The position numbers and the translations under genes were made by a program. Source: Rhodobacter aestuarii (GTDB lineage Bacteria; Pseudomonadota; Alphaproteobacteria; Rhodobacterales; Rhodobacteraceae). Taken from it: a stretch of 64,000 nt of DNA. The stretch's first letter is position 1; each line of letters starts with the position of its first letter. Below are positions 18,962 through 27,854 of the stretch, piece after piece. A model generated the notes under the pieces. That model had not been told where the DNA came from, made no database searches, and worked only from the letters and a program-made list of their open reading frames with translations. The stretch spans positions 1 through 64,000 of the forward strand of contig NZ_FTOG01000003.1 of NCBI RefSeq assembly GCF_900156655.1, read 5' to 3'.

Positions 18962-21778
18962 TCAGAGCTTGCCCTTGAGCCCCATCAGCGCGGCGGCGAA
19001 GGGGTTATCGGGGTCGATCTTCTTCTCTTTGCGCGGCGGATGCGACTCGAAGCCCCGGCCGCCTTCGGGCTTGCCGCCCTTGTGACCGTGCTTGCCCTTG
19101 GACTTGCCACCCGGCTTGCCCTCACCGTCGTGGCGACGCGGCTTGCCGCCCTTGTCGCCACCGCCGCGATGATCTTTGTTGCCGCCGCCGTGCTTGGCCT
19201 CGCCACCACGACGCGGGCCACGCTCGGCGCGCGGGCGCGGCGCCCAAGCAAAGGTGTAGAAGATTTCAAGCTCCGGCTCCGCCTCGGCTTGCGCGGCGGC
19301 TTCGGCCTCAGCCTCCGCCACGGGCGAGCTTTCCTCGGGGATCGGGTTTTCGGCAGCCGCTTCGCCTTCGGTCGGCGCGACAGGGGTCGCCTCGACCTCG
19401 GCCACCGGGCGGGCCTTCGGGCGCTCGCCCTTTTCGGCCTTGTAGCCCAGACCCGACATCAGATCGGCGAATTGCTCCAGCGTCATGCCCGTGATCGAGA
19501 GCATGTCGGGCGTGGCTTCAAAGCCGCCCTTGCTGTCTTGCGTGCGCAGAATATCGGCCAGACGTTCCAGCATGTCGATGCGGATCGCGCGCGACCCCGC
19601 CGGGCGATAGCCCGAAAGCGTATAGGCCGACGCCGGCACTTCCGCGATATTCGGGATCGTCACCAGACCCGGAGGCGGGCTTTCGGGGAATTCCGCAAGA
19701 CCTTCCCACAGCGACATCAGCACCAGCCGCAACCGGGTCGGAGCGGGCTTGAGAAGCGCTTGCTGGAAGATCGTATATTGGCCAAAGCGCACACCATGCT
19801 TGCGCAGGCTGCCACGGGCGTCTTGATCCAGCTCTTTGACCTCGGCGGCAACGCCCTCCCGCGGGAGGATCCCCATGCCTTCAACCAGACGGAAGGCAAA
19901 GCCACGGGCAAGCCCGGTCAGCGCTTCATCCCGGCTCATTGCCAAAAGCGGCTCAAAGAGCGCAGCAACTTTGCGGTCGATGAAATGTTGCAGACGGCGA
20001 CGGACTTTTTCCACCACCTCAGGCCCGGCTTCTTCGTCAACGAAAGCCTCGACGGCGGGCTTGAGCGGTTCGGAGCCCTTCACAAGCTTGCCCACGGCAA
20101 GTTCGCCCCACATCAGGCCCCCTTGCTCGGTGAAATCCATCTCGGTGTCCGGCGCATTGTAGAACCGGTCCGAGCGCAGGCTGAATTCGGGCTTGAGCGC
20201 CTCATAGGCGGTACGCGCCAGCATCTTTGCCTCGTCGGGGGAGGAAGTGCCGTCCTGACGGAACCGGAACCCCTCGAGACGGCCGGCAAATTCGCCTTCA
20301 ACCGTGACTTCGCCCTTGTCGTTCACCTCGGCCACGAGGGTCTCCTTCTGCTTGAGCCGGCGCAAAAGCACAGATGTGCGCCGGTCCACAAATCGTTGGG
20401 TCAGCGCGCCATGCAGCGCATCTGACAGACGGTCTTCTACAGCGCGGGTTTCCCCGCGCCAATGGGTTTCATCATCCACCCAGCCCTTGCGCTGCGCAAC
20501 ATAGGTCCAAGTGCGGATGAAGGCGAGACGTTTCGACAATGTGTCGATATCTCCGGTGGTGCGGTCGATCCGCGCAATCTGACCGGCCAACCAGTCAGAA
20601 GGCACCCCCTTACCGGTTTGCAAAAAGCCAAAGATGCGTGCCAAAAGTGTGGCGTGTTCGGTCTCAGAAATTGAACGGAAGTCCGGAATCCGGCACACAT
20701 CCCACAACAGCCGCACATCGGCGGGGGCACGCACCTTATCGCGAATTTCGGGGAATTCAGAGAGCGCCTTGAGCGCCAGAAGGTCATCCGCCTCGCGCCC
20801 TTTGGTGAGCCATTGGTTTTGCGGATTTTCTTCAAGCGCGCGGATCAGCCGCGCCACGGTGCCAAATTCAAGCCGCGGATTGCGCCATTGCAGCCGCTGA
20901 ATCGGCGCAAAGCGATGTTCTTCAATGGCTTCAATCACATCCTCGGGCAAAGCATGGGCCTCGCCGGTCACGCCAAAGGTGCCATCTTGCGTGTGCCGCC
21001 CCGCCCGCCCAGCGATCTGACCCAACTCATGCGGGAATAGATGCCGCATCCGGCGGCCATCGAATTTCGCCGTCGCGGAAAAGGCGACATGCTCGATATC
21101 GAGGTTGAGGCCCATCCCGATTGCATCGGTGGCGACGAGGTAATCCACATCGCCATTTTGATACATATCGACCTGCGCATTGCGGGTGCGGGGTGAAAGC
21201 GCCCCCATCACCACCGCCGCTCCACCCTTTTGGCGGCGCAGCAGTTCGGCAATCGCGTAAACATTGTCGACCGAAAAACCGACGATTGCCGCACGCGGTT
21301 TCATACGCGAGATTTTTTTCGATCCCGCCCAGCTTAGCTTAGAGAATCGCTCGCGGCGGGTGAATTGCACCTTGGGCACCAGCGCAGCGATCGCGCCTTT
21401 CATGCTTTCCGAGCCCAGAAACAACGTTTCATGCAACCCGCGCATATACAAAAGCCGATCCGTGAACACATGCCCGCGCTCGGGGTCGGCGCAAAGCTGG
21501 ATCTCGTCAATCGCCACAAAATCGGCGCCGAGTTCCGGCATCGCTTCGGTGGTACAAACCCAATATTGCGCGCGCTCGGGCACGATGCGTTCTTCGCCCG
21601 TCACCAGCGCCACGACCGAAGGGCCACGCGCCGCCACGATCCGGTCATAGACTTCGCGCGCCAAAAGCCGCAAAGGCAGGCCAATCACCCCAGTGCGATG
21701 CGCCAGCATCCGCTCAATGGCGTAATGGGTTTTGCCGGTGTTGGTCGGCCCAAGGACCGCGGTGATCCGCCCAGTCAT
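18962..21778 (-). CDS. Suv3-like superfamily 2 RNA helicase
   Basis: A 938-residue helicase resembling mitochondrial Suv3, the helicase of the mitochondrial RNA degradosome, which has relatives in alphaproteobacteria. Motif I is GPTNTGKT at 10-17, motif II is DEIQ at 91-94 and further helicase motifs include the segment GRAGRHTQDGTFG near 268-280. The region 300-800 is less conserved. The last 90 residues or so are Gly/Lys/His/Arg-rich (GEAKHGGGNKDHRGGGDKGG) and probably bind RNA. The expected role is ATP-driven unwinding of structured RNA during decay. It is followed within four bases by the S4-domain gene. Confidence 0.87.
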   Translation of the reverse strand: MTGRITAVLGPTNTGKTHYAIERMLAHRTGVIGLPLRLLAREVYDRIVAARGPSVVALVTGEERIVPERAQYWVCTTEAMPELGADFVAIDEIQLCADPERGHVFTDRLLYMRGLHETLFLGSESMKGAIAALVPKVQFTRRERFSKLSWAGSKKISRMKPRAAIVGFSVDNVYAIAELLRRQKGGAAVVMGALSPRTRNAQVDMYQNGDVDYLVATDAIGMGLNLDIEHVAFSATAKFDGRRMRHLFPHELGQIAGRAGRHTQDGTFGVTGEAHALPEDVIEAIEEHRFAPIQRLQWRNPRLEFGTVARLIRALEENPQNQWLTKGREADDLLALKALSEFPEIRDKVRAPADVRLLWDVCRIPDFRSISETEHATLLARIFGFLQTGKGVPSDWLAGQIARIDRTTGDIDTLSKRLAFIRTWTYVAQRKGWVDDETHWRGETRAVEDRLSDALHGALTQRFVDRRTSVLLRRLKQKETLVAEVNDKGEVTVEGEFAGRLEGFRFRQDGTSSPDEAKMLARTAYEALKPEFSLRSDRFYNAPDTEMDFTEQGGLMWGELAVGKLVKGSEPLKPAVEAFVDEEAGPEVVEKVRRRLQHFIDRKVAALFEPLLAMSRDEALTGLARGFAFRLVEGMGILPREGVAAEVKELDQDARGSLRKHGVRFGQYTIFQQALLKPAPTRLRLVLMSLWEGLAEFPESPPPGLVTIPNIAEVPASAYTLSGYRPAGSRAIRIDMLERLADILRTQDSKGGFEATPDMLSITGMTLEQFADLMSGLGYKAEKGERPKARPVAEVEATPVAPTEGEAAAENPIPEESSPVAEAEAEAAAQAEAEPELEIFYTFAWAPRPRAERGPRRGGEAKHGGGNKDHRGGGDKGGKPRRHDGEGKPGGKSKGKHGHKGGKPEGGRGFESHPPRKEKKIDPDNPFAAALMGLKGKL

Positions 21779-21810
21779 TTTTTGGCCATCATCGCATTCT
21801 CAAGCGGCCA

Positions 21811-22371
21811 TCAAAGACTGACGCCCGCAAGCTCCTTTTCCAGCCGCGCAATCGCGTCTTTCACATCCTGTTGATGCGGGTTCAAGGCAAAAGAGGCGCG
21901 AAACGCCTTTAGTGCCCGCTGCGTGTCGCCCATGTCGGCGTAAATCATGCCAAGCCCGGACAAAGCCCCCCAATGACGCGGCTCCAACCGCAGCACTTGC
22001 GCGATATCGGCAATCGAAGGCCCATAGAGCCCAGCCATGAAATAAGCCGTCGCGCGGGCATTCCAGCCTTCGGCAAAATCGGGGGCATGATCGGTCAGCG
22101 CAGTCAGATGCTCGATGGCGGCGGCCACATCGCCCGCGTCCATCGCGTCTTCGCCGCGCTTGAGCAACAAATCCATCGCTGCGGAGCCAGAGCGCGACCA
22201 AGCACGCCGGATATCTGATTCGGCGCGCTCCCATCCCGCATAGCCGGGATCGGACAATTCCTCGAAGGCACGATCCAATCCTGCGGTCTCGGCATGTGCG
22301 ACACCACAGAAGTTGACGAAGACGGCAACTGCCGCAACGATATATTTGTTTCGGAGCGCAAGGACCTTCAT
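21811..22371 (-). CDS. Secreted tetratricopeptide-repeat protein
   Basis: A 186-residue protein starting with a signal peptide (about 1-28, ending GVAHAE), so probably periplasmic. The mature part has about three to four TPR units between 65 and 175 (for example AEGWNARATAYFMAGLYGPSIADI and WGALSGLGMIYADMGDTQRALKAF), ending with a coiled helix. TPRs mediate protein-protein contact; the partner is unknown. A longer frame reads back over the SCP2 gene and is rejected in favour of the signal-peptide start. It lies 32 bases upstream of the helicase gene on the same strand and is divergent from the SCP2 gene. Confidence 0.82.
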   Translation of the reverse strand: MKVLALRNKYIVAAVAVFVNFCGVAHAETAGLDRAFEELSDPGYAGWERAESDIRRAWSRSGSAAMDLLLKRGEDAMDAGDVAAAIEHLTALTDHAPDFAEGWNARATAYFMAGLYGPSIADIAQVLRLEPRHWGALSGLGMIYADMGDTQRALKAFRASFALNPHQQDVKDAIARLEKELAGVSL

Positions 22372-22432
22372 ATACTGAAATGTAAGCCATCTGCTGTGAA
22401 AAGCGAGAGGCCAAACCACATTCGGAGGGAAC

Positions 22433-22720
22433 ATGAGCATCGTCATCGAAAAGGCCGTGGAACAACTGTCGGAAAAGCTGCCCAACGGCTTCTCGTCGAC
22501 TGCGAAATTCGTCATTGAGGGCGAAGGCTCGATCATTGCCGACCCAGATGGCGTGCGCGCAGGCGACGACGATGCCGAAGTGACGCTGACCGCCGACACG
22601 GACACCTTCCGCGGGATGCTTTCGGGCGATGTGAACCCGACGATGGCCTTCATGCAGGGCAAGCTGAAAATCGACGGCTCGATGGGGCTGGCGATGCAGC
22701 TTGGCGCGGCGCTTTCGTGA
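22433..22720 (+). CDS. SCP2 sterol-binding-domain protein
   Basis: A 95-residue, single-domain SCP2-like protein. The pattern AKFVIEGEGSIIAD...DAEVTLTADTDTFRGMLSGDVNPTMAFMQGKLKIDGSMGLAMQL is typical of the family, which carries fatty acids or other hydrophobic ligands in a cleft. The exact ligand in bacteria is unknown. GGAGG lies seven bases before the start. The stop codon overlaps the GTG start of the following hydrolase gene, so the two are translationally coupled and may act on related lipids. Confidence 0.9.
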   Translation: MSIVIEKAVEQLSEKLPNGFSSTAKFVIEGEGSIIADPDGVRAGDDDAEVTLTADTDTFRGMLSGDVNPTMAFMQGKLKIDGSMGLAMQLGAALS

Positions 22721-23676
22721 TCGAAGAGGCCCCGCTTTATAACGACCTCGCACGTGGCCCCGAAGGGGGCTCCGCTTGGTGGCTCAAGGCCGCTGACGGG
22801 GTGCGCATTCGCTTAGCGGTTTGGTCAAAGGCGGGGTCGAAGGGCACGGTCTTCCTGCTGCCCGGACGCACCGAATATATCGAGAAATATGGCCCCGCAG
22901 CCGGCGAGTTTCTGGCGCGGGGCTATGCCATGGTCGCCATCGACTGGCGCGGGCAAGGGCTGGCAGACCGGCTTTGCGCCGATCCGGTGAAGGGGCACGT
23001 CGCCGAATTTGGCGACTATCAGCGCGACTTTGACGCGGTCTTGGACGCCGCCGCACGGTTTTGCCTGCCCCGGCCTTGGTTTGTGCTCGGCCATTCGATG
23101 GGCGGGGCGATTGGCCTGCGCCGGATCATGGGCACGCATCCGTTTACCGCAGCCGCCTTTTCGGCGCCAATGTGGGAAATTGGCTTGCCCAAACTGATCC
23201 AACCCATTGGCCCGGCGCTTGCGCAAATTCTGCGCAACGGTCCCTTGTCGATGATCTATCCGCCGGGCTTCAGCGCACAAAGCTATGTTCTGCGCGCGCC
23301 GTTTCTCGACAACAAGCTGACCAAAGATGCGGGCATGTGGGCCTTCATGCTCAACCACCTGCACGAACTGCCCGCGATCACGCTTTCCGGCCCCAGCCTG
23401 CAATGGGTCTGCGAAGGGATCTTGGAATGCGAAGATCTTGACGAGCATCCCTCGCCCGATCTGCCCTGCTATTGCGCAATTGGCTCCAATGAACGGATCA
23501 TCGAAACCAGCGCCGTCTTTGACCGGATGCACCGCTGGCCGAAAGGGCGGCTTGAGATTTTTGAAGGTGCGGAGCACGAATTGATGATGGAAAGCGAAGA
23601 ACGCCGCCGTCGGTTTTATGACGGCTGCGTCGCTTGCTTTGCGGGCGCGTCAGAGCATTTTCACGCTATCGGCTAA
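22717..23676 (+). CDS. Alpha/beta hydrolase, monoacylglycerol lipase-like
   Basis: A 319-residue serine hydrolase of the lysophospholipase or monoglyceride lipase group (Hydrolase_4). The oxyanion region is LLPGRTEYIEKYGP (about 48-60) and the nucleophile elbow is GHSMGG at 125-130 with Ser127. A catalytic His is expected in EGAEHELM near residue 288. The start is GTG at 22717, four bases inside the SCP2 gene. It probably hydrolyses a glyceride or lysolipid ester in the cytosol; the substrate is not shown by sequence. Confidence 0.87.
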   Translation: MIEEAPLYNDLARGPEGGSAWWLKAADGVRIRLAVWSKAGSKGTVFLLPGRTEYIEKYGPAAGEFLARGYAMVAIDWRGQGLADRLCADPVKGHVAEFGDYQRDFDAVLDAAARFCLPRPWFVLGHSMGGAIGLRRIMGTHPFTAAAFSAPMWEIGLPKLIQPIGPALAQILRNGPLSMIYPPGFSAQSYVLRAPFLDNKLTKDAGMWAFMLNHLHELPAITLSGPSLQWVCEGILECEDLDEHPSPDLPCYCAIGSNERIIETSAVFDRMHRWPKGRLEIFEGAEHELMMESEERRRRFYDGCVACFAGASEHFHAIG

Positions 23677-23695
23677 GCGCCCTAGGGGGCTGAAC

Positions 23696-24421
23696 CTAGA
23701 GCGTGATCTTGCTGAACCCTTGGCACAGCGCCTCAGACCAATCTTGTGACATCTGCGCAAATTGCGGATCGTCTTTCTCGATCCGCCGCCTCATCGTCAC
23801 TCGGCATTCATCCCGCGCAATCACTGCCAGATCGAGCGGCATCCCGACAGAGAGGTTTGAGCGCAGCGTCGAATCCATCGAAAGCAGCACCGCCTTTTGC
23901 GCATCTTCAAGCGTGGTGGCGACGCGCACGACCCGATCCAAGATCGGCTTACCGTATTTATGCTCGCCAATTTGCAAAAACGGCGTGTCTTCCGTGGCTT
24001 CGATGAAATTGCCTTCCGGGTAAACAAGGAACAGCCGCATCGTGCCGCCCTTGCGCTGCCCGGCAACGATCATCGAGGCCGAGACCGAGACCTTGGCCGC
24101 GTTCATCTTATGCTCGATGTCTTGGCGCACGCTGGCGAGCGTATTGCCAATGATCTCTGCCACCTTCAGCATGGTGGGCGCGCGCATGATCGAGGTTTCT
24201 TCGTTCGCTTCTGGCTGCTCTATCGCCTCGCGCAGCCGCGCCAGCGCGGTTTGCGTCACAGAAAGCGAGCCCGCGGTGAGGATGGTGATCACCCGCTCGC
24301 CCGGCTCTTCAAAGACGAACATCTTGCGATAGGTCGCAATATTGTCGAGCCCCGCATTGGTGCGCGTGTCGCTCAAAAGCACCATGCCCTCGTCGAGCAG
24401 AAGGCCTACGCAGTAAGTCAT
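23696..24421 (-). CDS. Anbu-type proteasome-like peptidase
   Basis: A 241-residue Ntn-hydrolase of the Anbu (ancestral beta subunit) group. With the initiator methionine removed, Thr1 becomes the nucleophile; Asp17 (in SDTRTNAG) and Lys32 fit the proteasome-type catalytic set. Known Anbu proteins assemble into a lock-washer ring and have no clearly established peptidase substrate. It is the last gene of an operon with a circularly permuted ATP-grasp protein, an alpha-E protein and a transglutaminase, the association reported for Anbu in many bacteria. There is a 39-base gap after the transglutaminase gene. Confidence 0.92.
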   Translation of the reverse strand: MTYCVGLLLDEGMVLLSDTRTNAGLDNIATYRKMFVFEEPGERVITILTAGSLSVTQTALARLREAIEQPEANEETSIMRAPTMLKVAEIIGNTLASVRQDIEHKMNAAKVSVSASMIVAGQRKGGTMRLFLVYPEGNFIEATEDTPFLQIGEHKYGKPILDRVVRVATTLEDAQKAVLLSMDSTLRSNLSVGMPLDLAVIARDECRVTMRRRIEKDDPQFAQMSQDWSEALCQGFSKITL

Positions 24422-24460
24422 GTCTTATTCCCTGCCCCCCGGCACAGCGCCAGCGGCACC

Positions 24461-25273
24461 CTATTGCTGGACCTGTTCCAAGGCAACCGTTACCTCAAGT
24501 CGCTCTGCGCCCTCGCCTTGGGCAACACCCTTGATCGGCGCGGCTTCGCGCGCATCAAGGCCAGAACCCAGCCGAATGAACCGCGCGTCAGGGCAGCATT
24601 GATTGGCCGGGTCAAAGCCGATCCAGCCGATGCTCTCTATCCAAATCTCGGCCCAAGCATGGGCGGCTTCATGCGCCTCACCATCCTCGCGGGCAAACAG
24701 ATAACCCGACACATAGCGCGCTGGCAGGCCCAGCGCGCGCGCGCAAGCAATCAGCGCATGGGCGTGGTCTTGGCAGACCCCCTCACCCTGCGCCAAAGCC
24801 TCTGCCGCCGTGGTATGGGCATGGGTCACGCCGGGGCGATAGGCGATCGCCTCCGCCACCGCATTCGAAAGCCTATGCGCGCGATCCAGCGTATCGCTCG
24901 CCCCCTCAACCGCTTGATGCGCCAGATCACGGATTTCCGCGCTTTGCCATGTTGCCGTGGTTTCGCGCATATAAGCGAGGGGGGAGACGGTTTCGCGATG
25001 CCCGCGCAACACGCCTGCGGTATCGGTTGTGTCGACCTGCCCCACGACCGAGATTGTGACCTCGCTCACCGGGCCCCGGATCGACCAACCCTCGACCTTA
25101 TCGCCTGCGCCATCGCGGAAGCTGCCGCCACGCGTGCCGCCCAGCACCTCAACATCCCAGCGGATCGTGCGCTGCCCGTCAAACCGCGCCGGAAACAGCC
25201 GCAGCGATTGCACCGCCCCGCGCATCGGCGCGTCGTATTCATAGGTGGTGACATGATTGACCGTGAGGATCAT
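24461..25273 (-). CDS. Transglutaminase-like cysteine protease-fold protein
   Basis: A 270-residue protein with a bacterial transglutaminase N-terminal domain (about 1-85) and a transglutaminase core. The catalytic triad is clear: Cys167 in EGVCQDHAHAL, His205 in AAHAWAEIW and Asp221 in GFDPAN. Such enzymes may cleave or form isopeptide or peptide bonds, and in this operon type the partner ATP-grasp and alpha-E proteins are thought to make peptide-like products. Its start overlaps the end of the alpha-E gene by four bases, so translation is coupled. Confidence 0.93.
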   Translation of the reverse strand: MILTVNHVTTYEYDAPMRGAVQSLRLFPARFDGQRTIRWDVEVLGGTRGGSFRDGAGDKVEGWSIRGPVSEVTISVVGQVDTTDTAGVLRGHRETVSPLAYMRETTATWQSAEIRDLAHQAVEGASDTLDRAHRLSNAVAEAIAYRPGVTHAHTTAAEALAQGEGVCQDHAHALIACARALGLPARYVSGYLFAREDGEAHEAAHAWAEIWIESIGWIGFDPANQCCPDARFIRLGSGLDAREAAPIKGVAQGEGAERLEVTVALEQVQQ

Positions 25274-26223
25274 CGCGCTTCTCCGCTCAAATAGGCTGCC
25301 TGCACCATCTCTGTCAGTTCACTGACATCGCGAATGAACCGGGTCAGAAACTCATGCAGGCCCTCGTCGAAAATCTCTTCGACGCGGGTCTCCGAAATTT
25401 CGCCGACAAGCGCGCGGGCCCGCATTTGCGCCGGGCCAGATTTGTCATAGCCGCGCGCCAAAGCATCAAGGTGATCCATCGCCATCGTCACCGCGGTGAT
25501 GAGCGAGCGCGGCGATTGCGGGTTCAAGATCAAGAAATGCGCGATCTTTGCCGCGGTGATGTCGCCGCCATAGGCCCAATGGAAGGCACGATGCGCCGAA
25601 AGCGCACGCAAAAGCGTTTGCCATTGGTAGTTATCGAGCCCCGAGCCAACGAAATCGACGCTGGGCAGCAGCACGAAATACTTCACGTCGATCAACCGCG
25701 CGGTATTGTCGGCGCGTTCTAGCGCAAAGCCGAGGTTGAGGAAGCTATAGCCATCGTTGCGCAAAAGCGTGGCATCCATCGCACCGCGCACCAAGGCCGC
25801 TTGCCGGTTTACCCATTCGGTAAGTTCGGTCACCTCAAGCTCAGAGCGCGGCATCCGCTCCAGCCGCCGCATTTCTTGAAACGCGCTGTTGAGCGCATCC
25901 CAAACTTGGCTGGTCAACGCGGTGCGCACGATGCGCGCATTTTCCCGCGCCCGCTCAAGGCAAGAAACAACGGAGGATGGGTTGTCGCGGTCAAAGAACA
26001 GGTAGCTTTCGATATTGCGCTGCACCGGGTCGCCATATTTGGCAGAGAACCCCTCCGCCGTGCCCGAGGCTTGCAAGATGCTTTCCCATTCGCTGCGATA
26101 GCCATGCCCGGCAGAGGGCATCAGCGCGATCCGGGCGCCCACTTCCAACAGGCGCGCCATGGTTTCCGCACGCTCAATATAGCGCGCAATCCAAAACAGG
26201 TTTTCTGCGGTCCGGCTCAACAT
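25270..26223 (-). CDS. Alpha-E domain protein (DUF403)
   Basis: A 317-residue, mostly alpha-helical protein of the alpha-E family, recognised by the start LSRTAENLFWIARYIERAETMARLLEV and the internal segment LGFALERADNTARLIDVKY. Its biochemical role is not known; it always travels with circularly permuted ATP-grasp proteins and transglutaminases. It starts four bases after the ATP-grasp stop and overlaps the transglutaminase gene, so all three are made together. Confidence 0.92.
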   Translation of the reverse strand: MLSRTAENLFWIARYIERAETMARLLEVGARIALMPSAGHGYRSEWESILQASGTAEGFSAKYGDPVQRNIESYLFFDRDNPSSVVSCLERARENARIVRTALTSQVWDALNSAFQEMRRLERMPRSELEVTELTEWVNRQAALVRGAMDATLLRNDGYSFLNLGFALERADNTARLIDVKYFVLLPSVDFVGSGLDNYQWQTLLRALSAHRAFHWAYGGDITAAKIAHFLILNPQSPRSLITAVTMAMDHLDALARGYDKSGPAQMRARALVGEISETRVEEIFDEGLHEFLTRFIRDVSELTEMVQAAYLSGEAR

Positions 26224-26227
26224 GATC

Positions 26228-27640
26228 TTACTCCGCCAAAACCCAAGTGTCTTTTACGCCGCCCCCTTGGGAGGAGTTCACCACAAGCGAGCCCTCCTTC
26301 AGCGCAACGCGGGTTAGCCCGCCGGGCACCAGCTCGATCTTTTCGCCAACCAAGCAATAGGGCCGCAAATCCACATGGCGCGGCGCGATCCCCTCTTGCA
26401 CGAAGGTCGGCGTGGCCGAAAGCGCGAGCGTCGGCTGGGCGATATAGTTTTCGGGATGGGCCTCGACCTTTTTGCGGAAGGCTTCAATCTGCTCGGTGGT
26501 GGATTTCGGGCCCACCAACATGCCGTAGCCGCCCGAGCCATGCACTTCTTTCACCACCAGTTCGGCCATATTCTCCAAAACGTATTTGTAGTCATCGGGC
26601 TTGGCGCATTGCCATGTGGGCACGTTGTTCAACAGCGGCTCTTCGCCAAGGTAGAAGCGGACCATCTCGGGCACAAAGGTATAGACCGCCTTGTCATCGG
26701 CGACGCCCGCGCCGGGGGCGGAACAAATGCTGACCCCGCCCGAACGATAGACATCCATCAAGCCGGGAATACCGAGCATGGAATCTGGCCGGAAACAGAG
26801 CGGATCAAGGAAGGCGTCATCAATGCGCCGGTAGATCACATCAAGCTTTTTCGGCCCTTCGGTAGTGCGCATCCAGCAAAAGCCGCCTTCCACGAACAGA
26901 TCCTGCCCCTCGACCAGTTCAACCCCCATCAAATCCGCCAAGAAGCTGTGCTCGTAATAGGCGGAGTTGTAATGGCCGGGCGTCAGGATGCCGATGTTGG
27001 GTTCGCGGTCGCATTTTGCGGGCGCGACCGAGGCCAAAGTGCGGCGCAGGGCGTCGGGGTAGCCATCCACCGGCTCAATCCGGTTTTCACGGAACAGTTG
27101 CGGGAACATCCGCATCATGATCTCGCGGTTTTCGAGCATGTAAGACACACCCGAGGGCGTGCGGCAGTTGTCTTCCAGCACGAAAAACTCGTCCGGCCCG
27201 GTGCGCACAATGTCGATGCCGACGATGTGGCTGTAAATCCCGCGCGGCGGCGTGAAGCCGGTCACTGCGCGTTCAAAAGCCTCGTTTTGAAACACCAAAC
27301 GGCCCGGAATTTTGCCCGCGCGCACAATTTCGGCGCGGCCATAGACATCGAGCAAAAAGGCATTGAGCGCACGCGCGCGCTGCTTGATGCCGCGTTCCAG
27401 CTTGCGCCATTCATCTTGCGTGAACACGCGGGGGAACATGTCAAACGGGATCAGCCGATCCGGGTCGCCGCCCTCGCCATAGACAGCAAAAGTGATGCCG
27501 ATGCGGCGAAACAATGCCTCGGCCTCGGCCTGTTTCATCGCGCGCAACTCTGTTGGCATGGCATTTGTCCAGTCTTCAAGCCGCCTGTAGGGCTCCCGGA
27601 CTTTGCCGCCTTGATACATTTCGTTGAAATTCTCAGTCAT
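26228..27640 (-). CDS. Circularly permuted ATP-grasp protein
   Basis: A 470-residue protein of the circularly permuted ATP-grasp family (formerly DUF404/DUF407). Typical blocks are RVFTQDEWRKLERGIKQRARALNAFLLDVYG near 80-110, VLEDNCRTPSGVSYMLENRE near 154-173, and KEVHGSGGYGMLVGP near 362-376. ATP-grasp enzymes join an acyl group to an amine with ATP; the substrates here are unknown. I chose the ATG at 27640 because GGAGGA lies just upstream. It is the first gene of the Anbu operon, behind roughly 200 bases of untranscribed or leader sequence. Confidence 0.92.
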   Translation of the reverse strand: MTENFNEMYQGGKVREPYRRLEDWTNAMPTELRAMKQAEAEALFRRIGITFAVYGEGGDPDRLIPFDMFPRVFTQDEWRKLERGIKQRARALNAFLLDVYGRAEIVRAGKIPGRLVFQNEAFERAVTGFTPPRGIYSHIVGIDIVRTGPDEFFVLEDNCRTPSGVSYMLENREIMMRMFPQLFRENRIEPVDGYPDALRRTLASVAPAKCDREPNIGILTPGHYNSAYYEHSFLADLMGVELVEGQDLFVEGGFCWMRTTEGPKKLDVIYRRIDDAFLDPLCFRPDSMLGIPGLMDVYRSGGVSICSAPGAGVADDKAVYTFVPEMVRFYLGEEPLLNNVPTWQCAKPDDYKYVLENMAELVVKEVHGSGGYGMLVGPKSTTEQIEAFRKKVEAHPENYIAQPTLALSATPTFVQEGIAPRHVDLRPYCLVGEKIELVPGGLTRVALKEGSLVVNSSQGGGVKDTWVLAE

Positions 27641-27854
27641 ACGCGTGATTCCTCCGGCCTTGTCCAAAGCTTAGGCAGCGCCTTGGGGGAGTAAAAGCGG
27701 CCCTCGGCGAAAAACCGGGGGAAACTGGGCGTTAGCGCCGCCAAACTATGCGAGCGCTGAAAATTTAAGCAACGGCCCGTCGTCGCCCAGAAACGGTGAT
27801 GCTTGCACGGGTCCAACCTGCGCCCTATCTCTGATCCGACCGAAGGAGATGTTC

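Noticed and set aside
21800..22753. Long minus-strand frames over the SCP2 gene and the TPR gene
   Set aside because: Only the part from the signal-peptide start at 22371 is supported; the rest overlaps the well-defined SCP2 gene on the other strand.
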